From Candidatus Bathyarchaeota archaeon (lineage in GTDB: Archaea > Thermoproteota > Bathyarchaeia > Bathyarchaeales > DTEX01), in NCBI GenBank assembly GCA_003601725.1, contig PIYJ01000059.1, positions 1 through 8,384 of the forward strand: 8,384 bases of DNA, read 5' to 3'. Position 1 is the first letter of the stretch. The number at the start of each line of letters is the position of its first letter. Below are positions 1-5,784 of the stretch, in pieces. Under the pieces are notes generated by a model that was not told the origin of the DNA, did no database searches, and was given only the letters and a program-made list of their open reading frames with translations. The translations under genes and the position numbers were made by a program.

Positions 1-385
1 ATTGCGGATGCTGACTGTCTCCGAGATGCCATTTTCCACTCATCCCGCATACATACCCATGCTTAGCCATAACATCAGTGTAGGCTGTCTCTCCCTCCAT
101 GTATCTTATGGCGTCCGGGCCGACGTTTCCTCCACGTATCCAGTCGTGAACCCCATGCTGAGAGGGAATTCGACCTGTAAAGAGCGTAGCTCGGCTTGGT
201 GAACAGACAGGTGTAGCGACAAAGAAATTTTCAAACATCATTCCGGTCTTAGCTAACCTATCAATGTTTGGCGTTCGAATCTCATGATTCCCATAGCAGC
301 CGGCAGCCCAAACGCCTTGATCATCCGTGAGAATAAAGATGACGTTCGTATATGATGATTTATCTTGCACAATCTTTTCAGGCAA
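1..385 (-). CDS. Sulfatase, formylglycine-dependent (N-terminal 128 residues, cut by window edge)
   Basis: Translating the minus strand gives an open frame that runs off position 1. It carries the N-terminal signature of the type I (alkaline-phosphatase-like) sulfatases: NVIFILTDDQG near residues 14-24 with the metal-binding Asp pair D21/D22, then CSPSRATLFTGR at 61-72. C61 is the Cys converted to formylglycine and R65 its partner. GKWH follows at 117-120 with the sulfate-binding Lys and His. No signal peptide is visible. The frame has no ATG before the motifs. The first start after the in-frame TAA (389-391) is TTG at 385, preceded at about 10 nt by a G-rich AGGCGGGG, and GTG at 370 is the alternative. 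It lies only 37 bp behind the stop of the next sulfatase on the same strand, so the two are probably co-transcribed. The C-terminal half, with the second metal-binding Asp-Asn/His, lies outside the window. The substrate cannot be told. Confidence 0.9.
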   Translation of the reverse strand, partial: MPEKIVQDKSSYTNVIFILTDDQGVWAAGCYGNHEIRTPNIDRLAKTGMMFENFFVATPVCSPSRATLFTGRIPSQHGVHDWIRGGNVGPDAIRYMEGETAYTDVMAKHGYVCGMSGKWHLGDSQHPQ

Positions 386-422
386 ATCTTACGTTCCCCG
401 CCTGTATCTTTGTTTAATAAAT

Positions 423-1916
423 CTATTTAGGGTTCGCGTCGGATCTCTTCTTTACGCTTTGCGGGCCGTAGGGAACAAGTGCAACTGATGGGTACGAATT
501 GAAAATTATGTCATCAGTCTTCTCCGCCCATCTCCACATCTCCTCGATCAGCCTTCTTTTGACATCCTCATATTCAGAGTCAAAAGCCAAATTCTTCATT
601 TCGTAGGGGTCTTTCTGGAGATCATACAGCTCGTCGAAATCAAACGCATTAAAGACATACTTATACCGATGATCCCGAACGATGCGTTGAGTATAATAAT
701 ACTCGGTGCCCAAGAATTGTCCATAGAAGCTCTTCGGCCAATCTTCAGGTACGGAGCCTTCGAATATCGGAAGCAAAGAACGCCCATGACAAGGATTCAA
801 AGGTTCAGCGCCAGCGATCTCGCAGAAGGTCGGCGCAAAGTCACATAACGTTACAAATTCTGAACAGGTGGAACTTCGTTTTATTACGTGAGGCCATCTC
901 ACCACCATCGGGATTCGATAGCTCTCCTCGAACGGCAATACCCCTTTCAGGAAGAGGCCATGTCCACCAACCTGGTCTCCATGATCAGCTGTGAAGAGAA
1001 CCAGAGTGTTATCCTCAACTCCAGCGTCCTCTAAAGCGTCAAGAAGCATCCCGACGACATCATCATTCATGGTGCATAACCCCCAATAATAGGCTATGGC
1101 TTCCCGTATCTGCTCCTCGCTTAGCTGATCCCAGAGCTGCCTTCTCATCCTTCTGTAGATTGCGGGCTTATCCTCCAGGGGGTCATAGTAATTCTCAGGA
1201 AGCGGAACATCTTCAGGATCATACATGCTTGCGTAGGGTTCAACGACGATGTATGGATCATGGATCTCAGTCAATCCGACATATATGATCCAAGGCTCAG
1301 ACTTCTTAGAAAGCCTCCTAATCTCCTCCGCGGCTATTTTGCCTCTCTTAAAATCCATCATATCCTCAGGTTTACCGGGACGAGTACCATAAATAATATA
1401 ATCAGGCCAACCATTCCGTCTTACAACAGCATATCTCTTTAGATCCTTCCGAGGCTCCCTATAGCGTCTCAATCTGCTCCCCGGCTTTGGAAATCCAAGT
1501 GGACCGCCATCCCAAGGGGTTTGGGCCTTCGGAATACTCCATCCATAATCAGCCGGGCCCTTCTCCCCGGAGACGTGCCACTTGCCAATGAAAGACAGGT
1601 TATAGCCAGCCTTCTTTAGGTTCTCCGAGAATAGTTTGACTCCTGGGAATAGGCCGCCATGGATCACAGGCATCGAATGGTAATTATTGTACATCCCGTG
1701 GACTGACGGATAGAGACCAGTGAAGAATGATGCTCTAGCGGGGGAGCAGAGAGCGGTCGGCGTATAACCAAGCTCAAATCTTAATCCTTCACCAGCAATT
1801 CTATCCTTAACGTTCGGCATGCGGCAGGGACAGTCAGGATCAACCGTTCTGCCCTGCTGATGCTCAGTCATCACTATCAGAATGTTGGGACGATCCTTAC
1901 CTTTAATACCGGACAT
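423..1916 (-). CDS. Sulfatase family hydrolase, 497 aa
   Basis: This is a full-length type I sulfatase that should hydrolyse a sulfate ester through a formylglycine nucleophile. Visible landmarks in order are the first strand NILIVMTEHQ (11-20), the catalytic signature CSPARASFFTG with C57 and R61, GKWH at 111-114, H219 in TEIHDPY, the second metal site FTADHG with D311/H312, and K324 a little after. The C-terminus has the usual ELYDLQKDPYEMKNL motif of the family. The length is typical. There is no signal peptide or transmembrane stretch, so it should be cytoplasmic. An oddity is E18-H19 where most members have Asp-Asp or Asp-Gln, so one calcium ligand would be Glu. Start is ATG with a weak AAGGTTGAG about 8 nt before. 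It precedes the partial sulfatase at 1-385 by 37 bp and is probably the first gene of that unit. I cannot name the substrate. A phosphonate or phosphate monoester hydrolase role is possible, because these enzymes share the fold and the Cys motif. Confidence 0.93.
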   Translation of the reverse strand: MSGIKGKDRPNILIVMTEHQQGRTVDPDCPCRMPNVKDRIAGEGLRFELGYTPTALCSPARASFFTGLYPSVHGMYNNYHSMPVIHGGLFPGVKLFSENLKKAGYNLSFIGKWHVSGEKGPADYGWSIPKAQTPWDGGPLGFPKPGSRLRRYREPRKDLKRYAVVRRNGWPDYIIYGTRPGKPEDMMDFKRGKIAAEEIRRLSKKSEPWIIYVGLTEIHDPYIVVEPYASMYDPEDVPLPENYYDPLEDKPAIYRRMRRQLWDQLSEEQIREAIAYYWGLCTMNDDVVGMLLDALEDAGVEDNTLVLFTADHGDQVGGHGLFLKGVLPFEESYRIPMVVRWPHVIKRSSTCSEFVTLCDFAPTFCEIAGAEPLNPCHGRSLLPIFEGSVPEDWPKSFYGQFLGTEYYYTQRIVRDHRYKYVFNAFDFDELYDLQKDPYEMKNLAFDSEYEDVKRRLIEEMWRWAEKTDDIIFNSYPSVALVPYGPQSVKKRSDANPK

Positions 1917-2263
1917 AATTTTCTCAACCTTCTATTAGGTGATAAATGATAATTAGAGACTTTCTAGATTATCTGTGTTTTCCTTTTTAAGGGAGTGTAA
2001 TAAAGACTCTTTCGGTGAAGACGTTTTTAGATCAACTTTGTAATGCTTCAGGGCAATCAAATATCTTGCCGCCAAAATCCATCACGTTATCTTTCTTAAC
2101 TATTTTAGCCACTTAAGGGTGAATAAATAATTAAAATCGCATATTTTCTGTCATAAATTTGTGATTAAGATTCTTGACGGTTGTTCTTTTAGATATATCT
2201 GTGACCGCAAATTTGAATCGTGTTTAAATGCCTTCTCTGTAAACGTTGGCTTTGTAGAATGCT
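1917..2263. other. Intergenic region upstream of the 497-aa sulfatase
   Basis: These 347 bases are AT-rich and hold no ORF of useful length. On the minus strand TTAAAAAG near 1984-1991 could be the TATA box of the sulfatase that starts at 1916 (leader about 45 nt), but several other AT-rich stretches would serve as well. A 16-codon minus-strand ORF (2082 down to 2032) begins MDFGGK and contains a near-repeat of a sequence at 3220-3240. I recognise no tRNA, snoRNA-like box pair or mobile-element end. The 3' end of the toxin gene at 2264 is not followed by a clear hairpin. A T-rich minus-strand run around 2121-2142 could end transcription. Confidence 0.5.
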
Positions 2264-2797
2264 CTAGGGGAATATTCCCAGCTCATCTAGTACTCGACGA
2301 TATACTCTCGGCCCTATTCTGAATCCAACTTTCACAAGATCATCAAGTATCCGAAGCGTCTCCTTGCTACTGATCGAACCGTGTCTCCAAGCTTGAACTA
2401 TGATGCCGCATGTGCCAACGGGCTTGATGTTCAATATTCTCGAAACTCTTCTTGCTTCTTTATCATCGACGATAAAGTATTCAGCTTTCAGCTGTTTACA
2501 GAGCTTTAGAGCTTCCTTCTCTCCTAAGCCTAACCTTGTATTTGCATCGAGGAAGCGGTACTCTGCATCTACTTCTGGTTTCACCTGCTTCTTAATGATC
2601 CAGACTCCAACAGCTTTCTCTATGATTGAAGCATCACTCATGTTAAGCGCCTTGCCTCTTGTCACTGTTTCATCGAAGACTGCTTTGGGAATAAAGATTC
2701 TTTTGAAGACCTCTCTGATGACGCTTAGCCTACCTATCTTGGCCAAATAGATAAGCGGCGTGGAGTCCGAGACGACCACTTTATTCTGTTTCTTCAT
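2264..2797 (-). CDS. DUF3368 PIN-like toxin of a type II toxin-antitoxin pair
   Basis: The 177-aa protein matches the DUF3368 branch of the PIN-domain nucleases, the VapC-like toxins that cleave RNA using a metal held by acidic residues. It opens with the strand VVSDSTPLIYLAKIG, in which D11 is the first acidic residue. IPKAVFDE follows with E43, then GLGEKEAL with E93/E95, and FIVDDKEAR with D111/D112. These four acidic positions fit a PIN active site. The tail around TCGIIVQAWRHG and the helices after it are typical of DUF3368. Its ATG lies inside the end of the antitoxin gene, so the two frames overlap by 17 nt and are probably translationally coupled. The RNA target is unknown. All expected acidic residues are present, so I see no sign that the toxin is dead. 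In this family the toxin label rests on context and fold more than on biochemistry. Confidence 0.85.
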   Translation of the reverse strand: MKKQNKVVVSDSTPLIYLAKIGRLSVIREVFKRIFIPKAVFDETVTRGKALNMSDASIIEKAVGVWIIKKQVKPEVDAEYRFLDANTRLGLGEKEALKLCKQLKAEYFIVDDKEARRVSRILNIKPVGTCGIIVQAWRHGSISSKETLRILDDLVKVGFRIGPRVYRRVLDELGIFP

Positions 2798-3107
2798 GCA
2801 TCAATGCCTTCAAATCTTCTTCAAGATCCTCAACATCGTATTGGGATTGAATCTTCCTCTGAGCCAGTATATCGATCATCTCCCAGACCGAGACCCCTGC
2901 GATCTCCGCCGCTCTTGAAAGCGTGACCATTCCCTCCCTGTAAGATTCTATAGCCTTCTTGAGCCTCCATTCTCGCATGTAGTGCTCCAACGCCCTGTCC
3001 AAGATCGTCGATTTATCCACCTTCTCCTCTTTAGCTATTTTTTCTAAGAGCCTCACTCTTTCCTTTGGAAGCCGGGCTGATACAACTTCTGTAGTCTTCA
3101 TAATCAT
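2781..3107 (-). CDS. Antitoxin: ribbon-helix-helix plus UPF0175 domain
   Basis: This 108-aa protein has two parts. Residues 5-47 (EVVSARLPKERVRLLEKIAK, then KSTILDRALEHYM) read as a ribbon-helix-helix DNA-binding domain, which dimerises and binds operator DNA. Residues 50-95, with YREGMVTLSRAAEIAGVSVW and a following MIDIL, match UPF0175, the usual partner of DUF3368 toxins. The acidic C-terminal tail (DVEDLEEDLKALMHEE) is the likely toxin-binding part. The start region reads GTG-ATG-ATT-ATG. I take the ATG at 3107, and the GTG one codon earlier or the ATG at 3101 are equally possible. It comes first in the operon, overlaps the toxin by 17 nt, and probably represses its own promoter at the near-palindrome at 3134-3149. 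Confidence 0.85.
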   Translation of the reverse strand: MIMKTTEVVSARLPKERVRLLEKIAKEEKVDKSTILDRALEHYMREWRLKKAIESYREGMVTLSRAAEIAGVSVWEMIDILAQRKIQSQYDVEDLEEDLKALMHEETE

Positions 3108-3110
3108 CAC

Positions 3111-3256
3111 TTCTGTATACGATATAAAACAGTGTTTACATATTTAAACTCCACTCTCTGAAGTAAGTCCAAAAGAACACTTCATTCCCGTACGACATGA
3201 AGATGATAGCTATAGAACTATAACTTGCCGCCGAACATCCTCGAATAAAGATTAAT
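3111..3256. other. Intergenic region upstream of the toxin-antitoxin operon
   Basis: Apart from the TATA box and near-palindrome at 3134-3149 I see no gene here. A palindromic GTATAC lies at 3115-3120, next to the antitoxin start. The stretch 3220-3240 matches 2061-2080 at 18 of 21 aligned positions with one single-base gap, and in both places the minus strand can be read as a short peptide containing FGGK. No RNA gene or insertion-sequence end is recognisable. Together with the small ORF at 3257-3397, this fills the 302-bp gap between the antitoxin and the third sulfatase. Confidence 0.45.
3134..3149 (-). promoter_or_regulatory. Toxin-antitoxin promoter: TATA box inside a near-palindrome
   Basis: On the minus strand TTTAAATA (3148 to 3141) is a good archaeal TATA box. 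Its expected transcription start, about 25-30 nt on, falls around 3117-3122, so the antitoxin mRNA would have almost no leader. The same bases lie in GTTTACATATTTAAAC, which matches its reverse complement at 14 of 16 positions. A ribbon-helix-helix dimer bound there would block TBP, which fits autorepression. The operator role is inferred from symmetry and position only. Confidence 0.45.
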
Positions 3257-3397
3257 TTAGTTTGCATCCAGAAACGATTTAACGTCTTTTAAGGCCTCTT
3301 GAGTGCCCTTACGTATCTTACGTGGCTTGGCTGTGTTTCGTCTTCGCCGCATAACACTGGATTTGAATTCAGTGGCGACGCGACGGGCTTCCCTCAT
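3257..3397 (-). CDS. Possible small basic protein, 46 aa, unknown function
   Basis: An ATG-started 46-codon frame begins 15 nt after the stop codon of the sulfatase at 3413-4693, in the same reading frame as that gene. The product is strongly basic, with a run of four Arg at residues 17-20 (SSVMRRRRNTAKPRK) and a helix-like end, ALKDVKSFLDAN. No Shine-Dalgarno-like sequence is visible before the ATG, so it would need read-on translation from the sulfatase mRNA. I do not recognise a family. The final SFLDAN resembles the first strand of many PIN domains, and the frame continues after its stop as INLYSR, so it could also be a decayed piece of a second toxin-antitoxin locus. A chance ORF remains quite possible. 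Confidence 0.3.
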   Translation of the reverse strand: MREARRVATEFKSSVMRRRRNTAKPRKIRKGTQEALKDVKSFLDAN

Positions 3398-3412
3398 GTC
3401 AAAGGTTTTAGT

Positions 3413-4693
3413 TCATGGCGTATAGGAGTCGGGTGGAGTGACTACTGCGCCGGGAGGTGGTGGAACGTATCCTTTCAGTAATGGATCAGCGGTTCTCCTC
3501 ATCCAATTTTTCAGGATTGTCCTCATCCTTTCAAGTGTCTCAGTATAGTTCGGGTCATCAACGAGGTTCTTCCTTTCTATGGGATCTGCGTGGAGATCGA
3601 AGAGCATCTCGGAAGGCCGAGGCCTATTGAAGTATCCGAGTCTCCGTGCGACTTCTTTAGAGAGTCCTCCGTCTACATTCGGCGGAAACCAGAAGGGTCT
3701 CTTCTCGAAGCTTCTGATATATTTGAACCGTTCCGTTCTAACTCCTCGGAGGGGATCGTATGCCGCATGATAGGTCTGCTCAACAAAGATCCATTCATGT
3801 AATTTATCAACTTCCCCTCGGATCAATGGTAACATGCTTTTTCCCTGCATCTTCGTCGGTATCGGTATTCCGCAAAGATCGAGAATTGTCGGTGCGAAGT
3901 CGAGATTCGAAAGCAAGGCGTCGATCCTTTTGCCCCCTTCAAATCCGCCGGGGCCACGCATCAGCATAGAGATTTCAACGCCGGGATCATAGAGGGTGGC
4001 TTTGGCGCCGGGGAAAGCTACGCCATGATCCGTTGTGAATACGACGAGCGTATCATCCCTCAAGCCGGCATCCTCCACGGCTCTGAGTATCTCGCCTACC
4101 TTCTCGTCGACTCGTCTAACCAGTATGTTGAGAGACGCGATATCTCTACGGACATCCTCAATATCTGGGAGATAAGGGAATCCTTCAATATCATCCACGG
4201 GGCCGTCATACTCTGGAAAGGGGCGATGGGTCTCAGAGAAGCCAACCATCATGAAAAAGGGCTTCTTGGGTTTTTCAGCTAGAAAATCCAGAACAAGAGG
4301 GGTGACATGAAGACAAGAGTTGCTCTTGGCCTTGAAGACTTTTTGATATCCAAGGGAGTGAGGATTGGAGGATTCATGTTGAAATCCGAAGAGATAAGTT
4401 GAGTATCCAGCGTCCGCAAGTAAGGAGGGAAGAAGAGGCTCCTCTATGTTCAAATGGAATCCACGGTGAGCTAATCCGATAAGCCCATGATTATGCGGGT
4501 ATCTGCCCGTAAGCAGGCTTGCGCGGCTTGGGCTGCATTGGGGAGCTGTGCAGAAGAGGTTTGTGAAGATTACTCCTTCGTCTGCCAGTCTGTTCAGATT
4601 TGGGGTTTCAACCTTTCGGCCATAGCATCCGAGATGTCGACCTGTGTCATGCGTAATAATGACGAGAATATTTGGTTTCTTCTCCTTTTCCAT
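3413..4693 (-). CDS. Sulfamidase-like sulfatase (N-sulfoglucosamine sulfohydrolase type), 426 aa
   Basis: A complete type I sulfatase. It has the strand NILVIITHDTGRHLGCYG (8-25) with D16, the signature CSPSRASLLTGR with C53 (future formylglycine) and R57, H156 in FSETHRPFP, and DHGVAFPGAKATLYDPG with D222/H223 and K231. The FP-x3-(K/R)-x2-LY-x-PG pattern after the second metal site, and GLAHRGFHLN after the signature, resemble human heparan N-sulfatase (SGSH), so N-desulfation of a glucosamine-type sugar is the best guess. The usual GK-x-H Lys is missing: the protein has GFQH at 103-106. No signal peptide is seen, so it should be cytoplasmic. ATG start has GAGG about 13 nt before it. It lies 76 bp behind rio2 on the same strand, with a possible promoter inside the rio2 end. 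The substrate call is inference, while the sulfatase call is firm. Confidence 0.9.
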   Translation of the reverse strand: MEKEKKPNILVIITHDTGRHLGCYGRKVETPNLNRLADEGVIFTNLFCTAPQCSPSRASLLTGRYPHNHGLIGLAHRGFHLNIEEPLLPSLLADAGYSTYLFGFQHESSNPHSLGYQKVFKAKSNSCLHVTPLVLDFLAEKPKKPFFMMVGFSETHRPFPEYDGPVDDIEGFPYLPDIEDVRRDIASLNILVRRVDEKVGEILRAVEDAGLRDDTLVVFTTDHGVAFPGAKATLYDPGVEISMLMRGPGGFEGGKRIDALLSNLDFAPTILDLCGIPIPTKMQGKSMLPLIRGEVDKLHEWIFVEQTYHAAYDPLRGVRTERFKYIRSFEKRPFWFPPNVDGGLSKEVARRLGYFNRPRPSEMLFDLHADPIERKNLVDDPNYTETLERMRTILKNWMRRTADPLLKGYVPPPPGAVVTPPDSYTP

Positions 4694-4769
4694 CTCGTGT
4701 CAAGCCTCAATTTTCTGAATCTAATAGCAACATAAAATAATAACAGATCCTCTAGTTATGAAAAATTGT

Positions 4770-4780
4770 TTATATACTTT
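4770..4780 (-). promoter_or_regulatory. Possible TATA box of the sulfamidase-like gene, inside the rio2 3' end
   Basis: The minus strand reads AAAAAGTATATAAAC over the last codons and stop of rio2. TATATAA fits an archaeal TATA box, and transcription would start near 4745-4750, giving a leader of about 50 nt to the ATG at 4693. This would let the sulfatase be expressed independently of rio2. It rests on sequence pattern only. Confidence 0.3.
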
Positions 4781-5657
4781 TTATACTCTCTAAGACGCTG
4801 TGAATGTTTCTTTTTATGTTGAATCTTCTATTGAAGAACTTCAGTATATTTTTCACATCTCTTTTTAGAAGCATCTCAGCGTTCGGATGATCGGTTCTGA
4901 CGAATTGAGGCCAATCGATAATGAGAATGTGGAAGTCCGGCTTCAAGACCACGTTGAACTCGCTTAGATCCGCGTGGATAACCCTTGCCTTCTGATATGC
5001 TATCTTTACGTTTTCAAGAACTTCATCTAAAACTTCCTCCGCGTTTGGAACTTCGGGGACGCGGTATAACTCAGCGCCCTCTATGAATCCCATAACAACT
5101 ACGTGTCTGTTCTGCCCTATCGGTTCAGGGACAGAGACTCCATGGGGATAAACGATCTTTAAGGCTTCAAATTCCTTCTCGGCGGCTAGGCGAGACTGAT
5201 AGAGCCATGAGATGTGTCTTCGATCGGCAACGTAGCTTCGAAGCCTCCTAGTCTGACGGAAGCTTATTCGCCCCAGACGGTGAAACTTTACGGCCACCCT
5301 TCTCCCTTCAGGCGTGAGGGCATCGTAGACGTCGGATTCTTTTCCGACGCCGAGTGGTTTTCCAAAAGCTTCGATCAGATCGGCCTTTACAAGAGTATTC
5401 ATTGCTAAGCAGTCGTATCCAACGGTGCTTAAGATGTAACCAACGTATGGGCCGACCCAGCGGTAGACAAGTCCAAACTTGCTGAGCCTTTCCAGTCTAT
5501 ATTTGACTTGTTTCGGGGGGAGACCGCTGAGCTTCGAGATGTCATTTTCAGGCACATATCTATGCCGACTCATATCAAGCTCAATGACTGTGAGAACTCG
5601 GAAATCTTCAGACTCGAGATGTCTTAAAGTTTTCACAGCGATATCAGCAGATGACAT
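4770..5657 (-). CDS. rio2: RIO2-type atypical protein kinase/ATPase
   Basis: At 295 aa this is a full-length archaeal RIO2, which binds pre-40S-like small-subunit precursors in the cytoplasm and uses ATP during their final maturation. The N-terminal winged helix spans roughly residues 10-90 (ISKLSGLPPKQVKYRLERLS, then a wing near YRWVGPYVGYILS). The RIO domain follows, with the nucleotide loop GVGKESDVY at 103-111, the ATP-binding Lys in VAVKFHRLG (K124), the catalytic loop HADLSEFNV with D230 and N235, and the metal-binding D248 in IIDWPQ, where RIO proteins have D-x-P rather than DFG. All key residues are intact. The ATG at 5657 is about 30 nt from a TATA-like box and has no usable Shine-Dalgarno, which suggests a leaderless mRNA. 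It diverges from the acetamidase gene and marks the edge between the housekeeping genes and the sulfatase block. Confidence 0.96.
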   Translation of the reverse strand: MSSADIAVKTLRHLESEDFRVLTVIELDMSRHRYVPENDISKLSGLPPKQVKYRLERLSKFGLVYRWVGPYVGYILSTVGYDCLAMNTLVKADLIEAFGKPLGVGKESDVYDALTPEGRRVAVKFHRLGRISFRQTRRLRSYVADRRHISWLYQSRLAAEKEFEALKIVYPHGVSVPEPIGQNRHVVVMGFIEGAELYRVPEVPNAEEVLDEVLENVKIAYQKARVIHADLSEFNVVLKPDFHILIIDWPQFVRTDHPNAEMLLKRDVKNILKFFNRRFNIKRNIHSVLESIKSI

Positions 5658-5683
5658 ATCCCTAAAGAAACAATATTCTCAGC

Positions 5684-5691
5684 ATTTATAA
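5684..5691 (-). promoter_or_regulatory. TATA box of rio2
   Basis: TTATAAAT on the minus strand lies about 30 nt before the rio2 ATG. With the usual 25-28 nt from TATA box to transcription start, the mRNA would begin within a few bases of the start codon. The only purine-rich run nearby, AGGGAT, directly touches the ATG and is too close to work as a ribosome binding site, so leaderless initiation fits best. Confidence 0.5.
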
Positions 5692-5770
5692 TAATCATTC
5701 AGGCATAAAGGAAGACTTTCTTTCATTGGCTTAACAAACCGTTATGTGTTTCATGCATACATAGTAATTA

Positions 5771-5784
5771 GGGGAGTTGAAAGG
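5771..5784 (+). promoter_or_regulatory. Ribosome binding site that sets the acetamidase start
   Basis: GGGGAG at 5771-5776 is followed by 8 nt and then ATG at 5785. This supports the ATG over the upstream in-frame GTG at 5746, which would add 13 residues with no family resemblance. Confidence 0.6.

Noticed and set aside
2268..2279. 12-bp perfect palindrome GGGAATATTCCC at the toxin 3' end
   Set aside because: It lies in the last codons (GIFP) of the toxin gene, leaves no loop for a hairpin, and is not followed by a T-run, so neither terminator nor operator is supported.
2400..2750. Plus-strand ORF of 116 codons opposite the toxin gene
   Set aside because: It is an antisense shadow. The minus-strand frame has clear DUF3368 motifs, and this translation shows no recognisable domain.
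4025..4282. Plus-strand ORF of 85 codons opposite the sulfamidase-like gene
   Set aside because: It lies fully within a gene with intact catalytic motifs on the other strand and has no family resemblance.
5746..5784. GTG-started N-terminal extension of the acetamidase
   Set aside because: The ATG at 5785 has a well-spaced GGGGAG, and the 13 extra residues do not resemble the family N-terminus.
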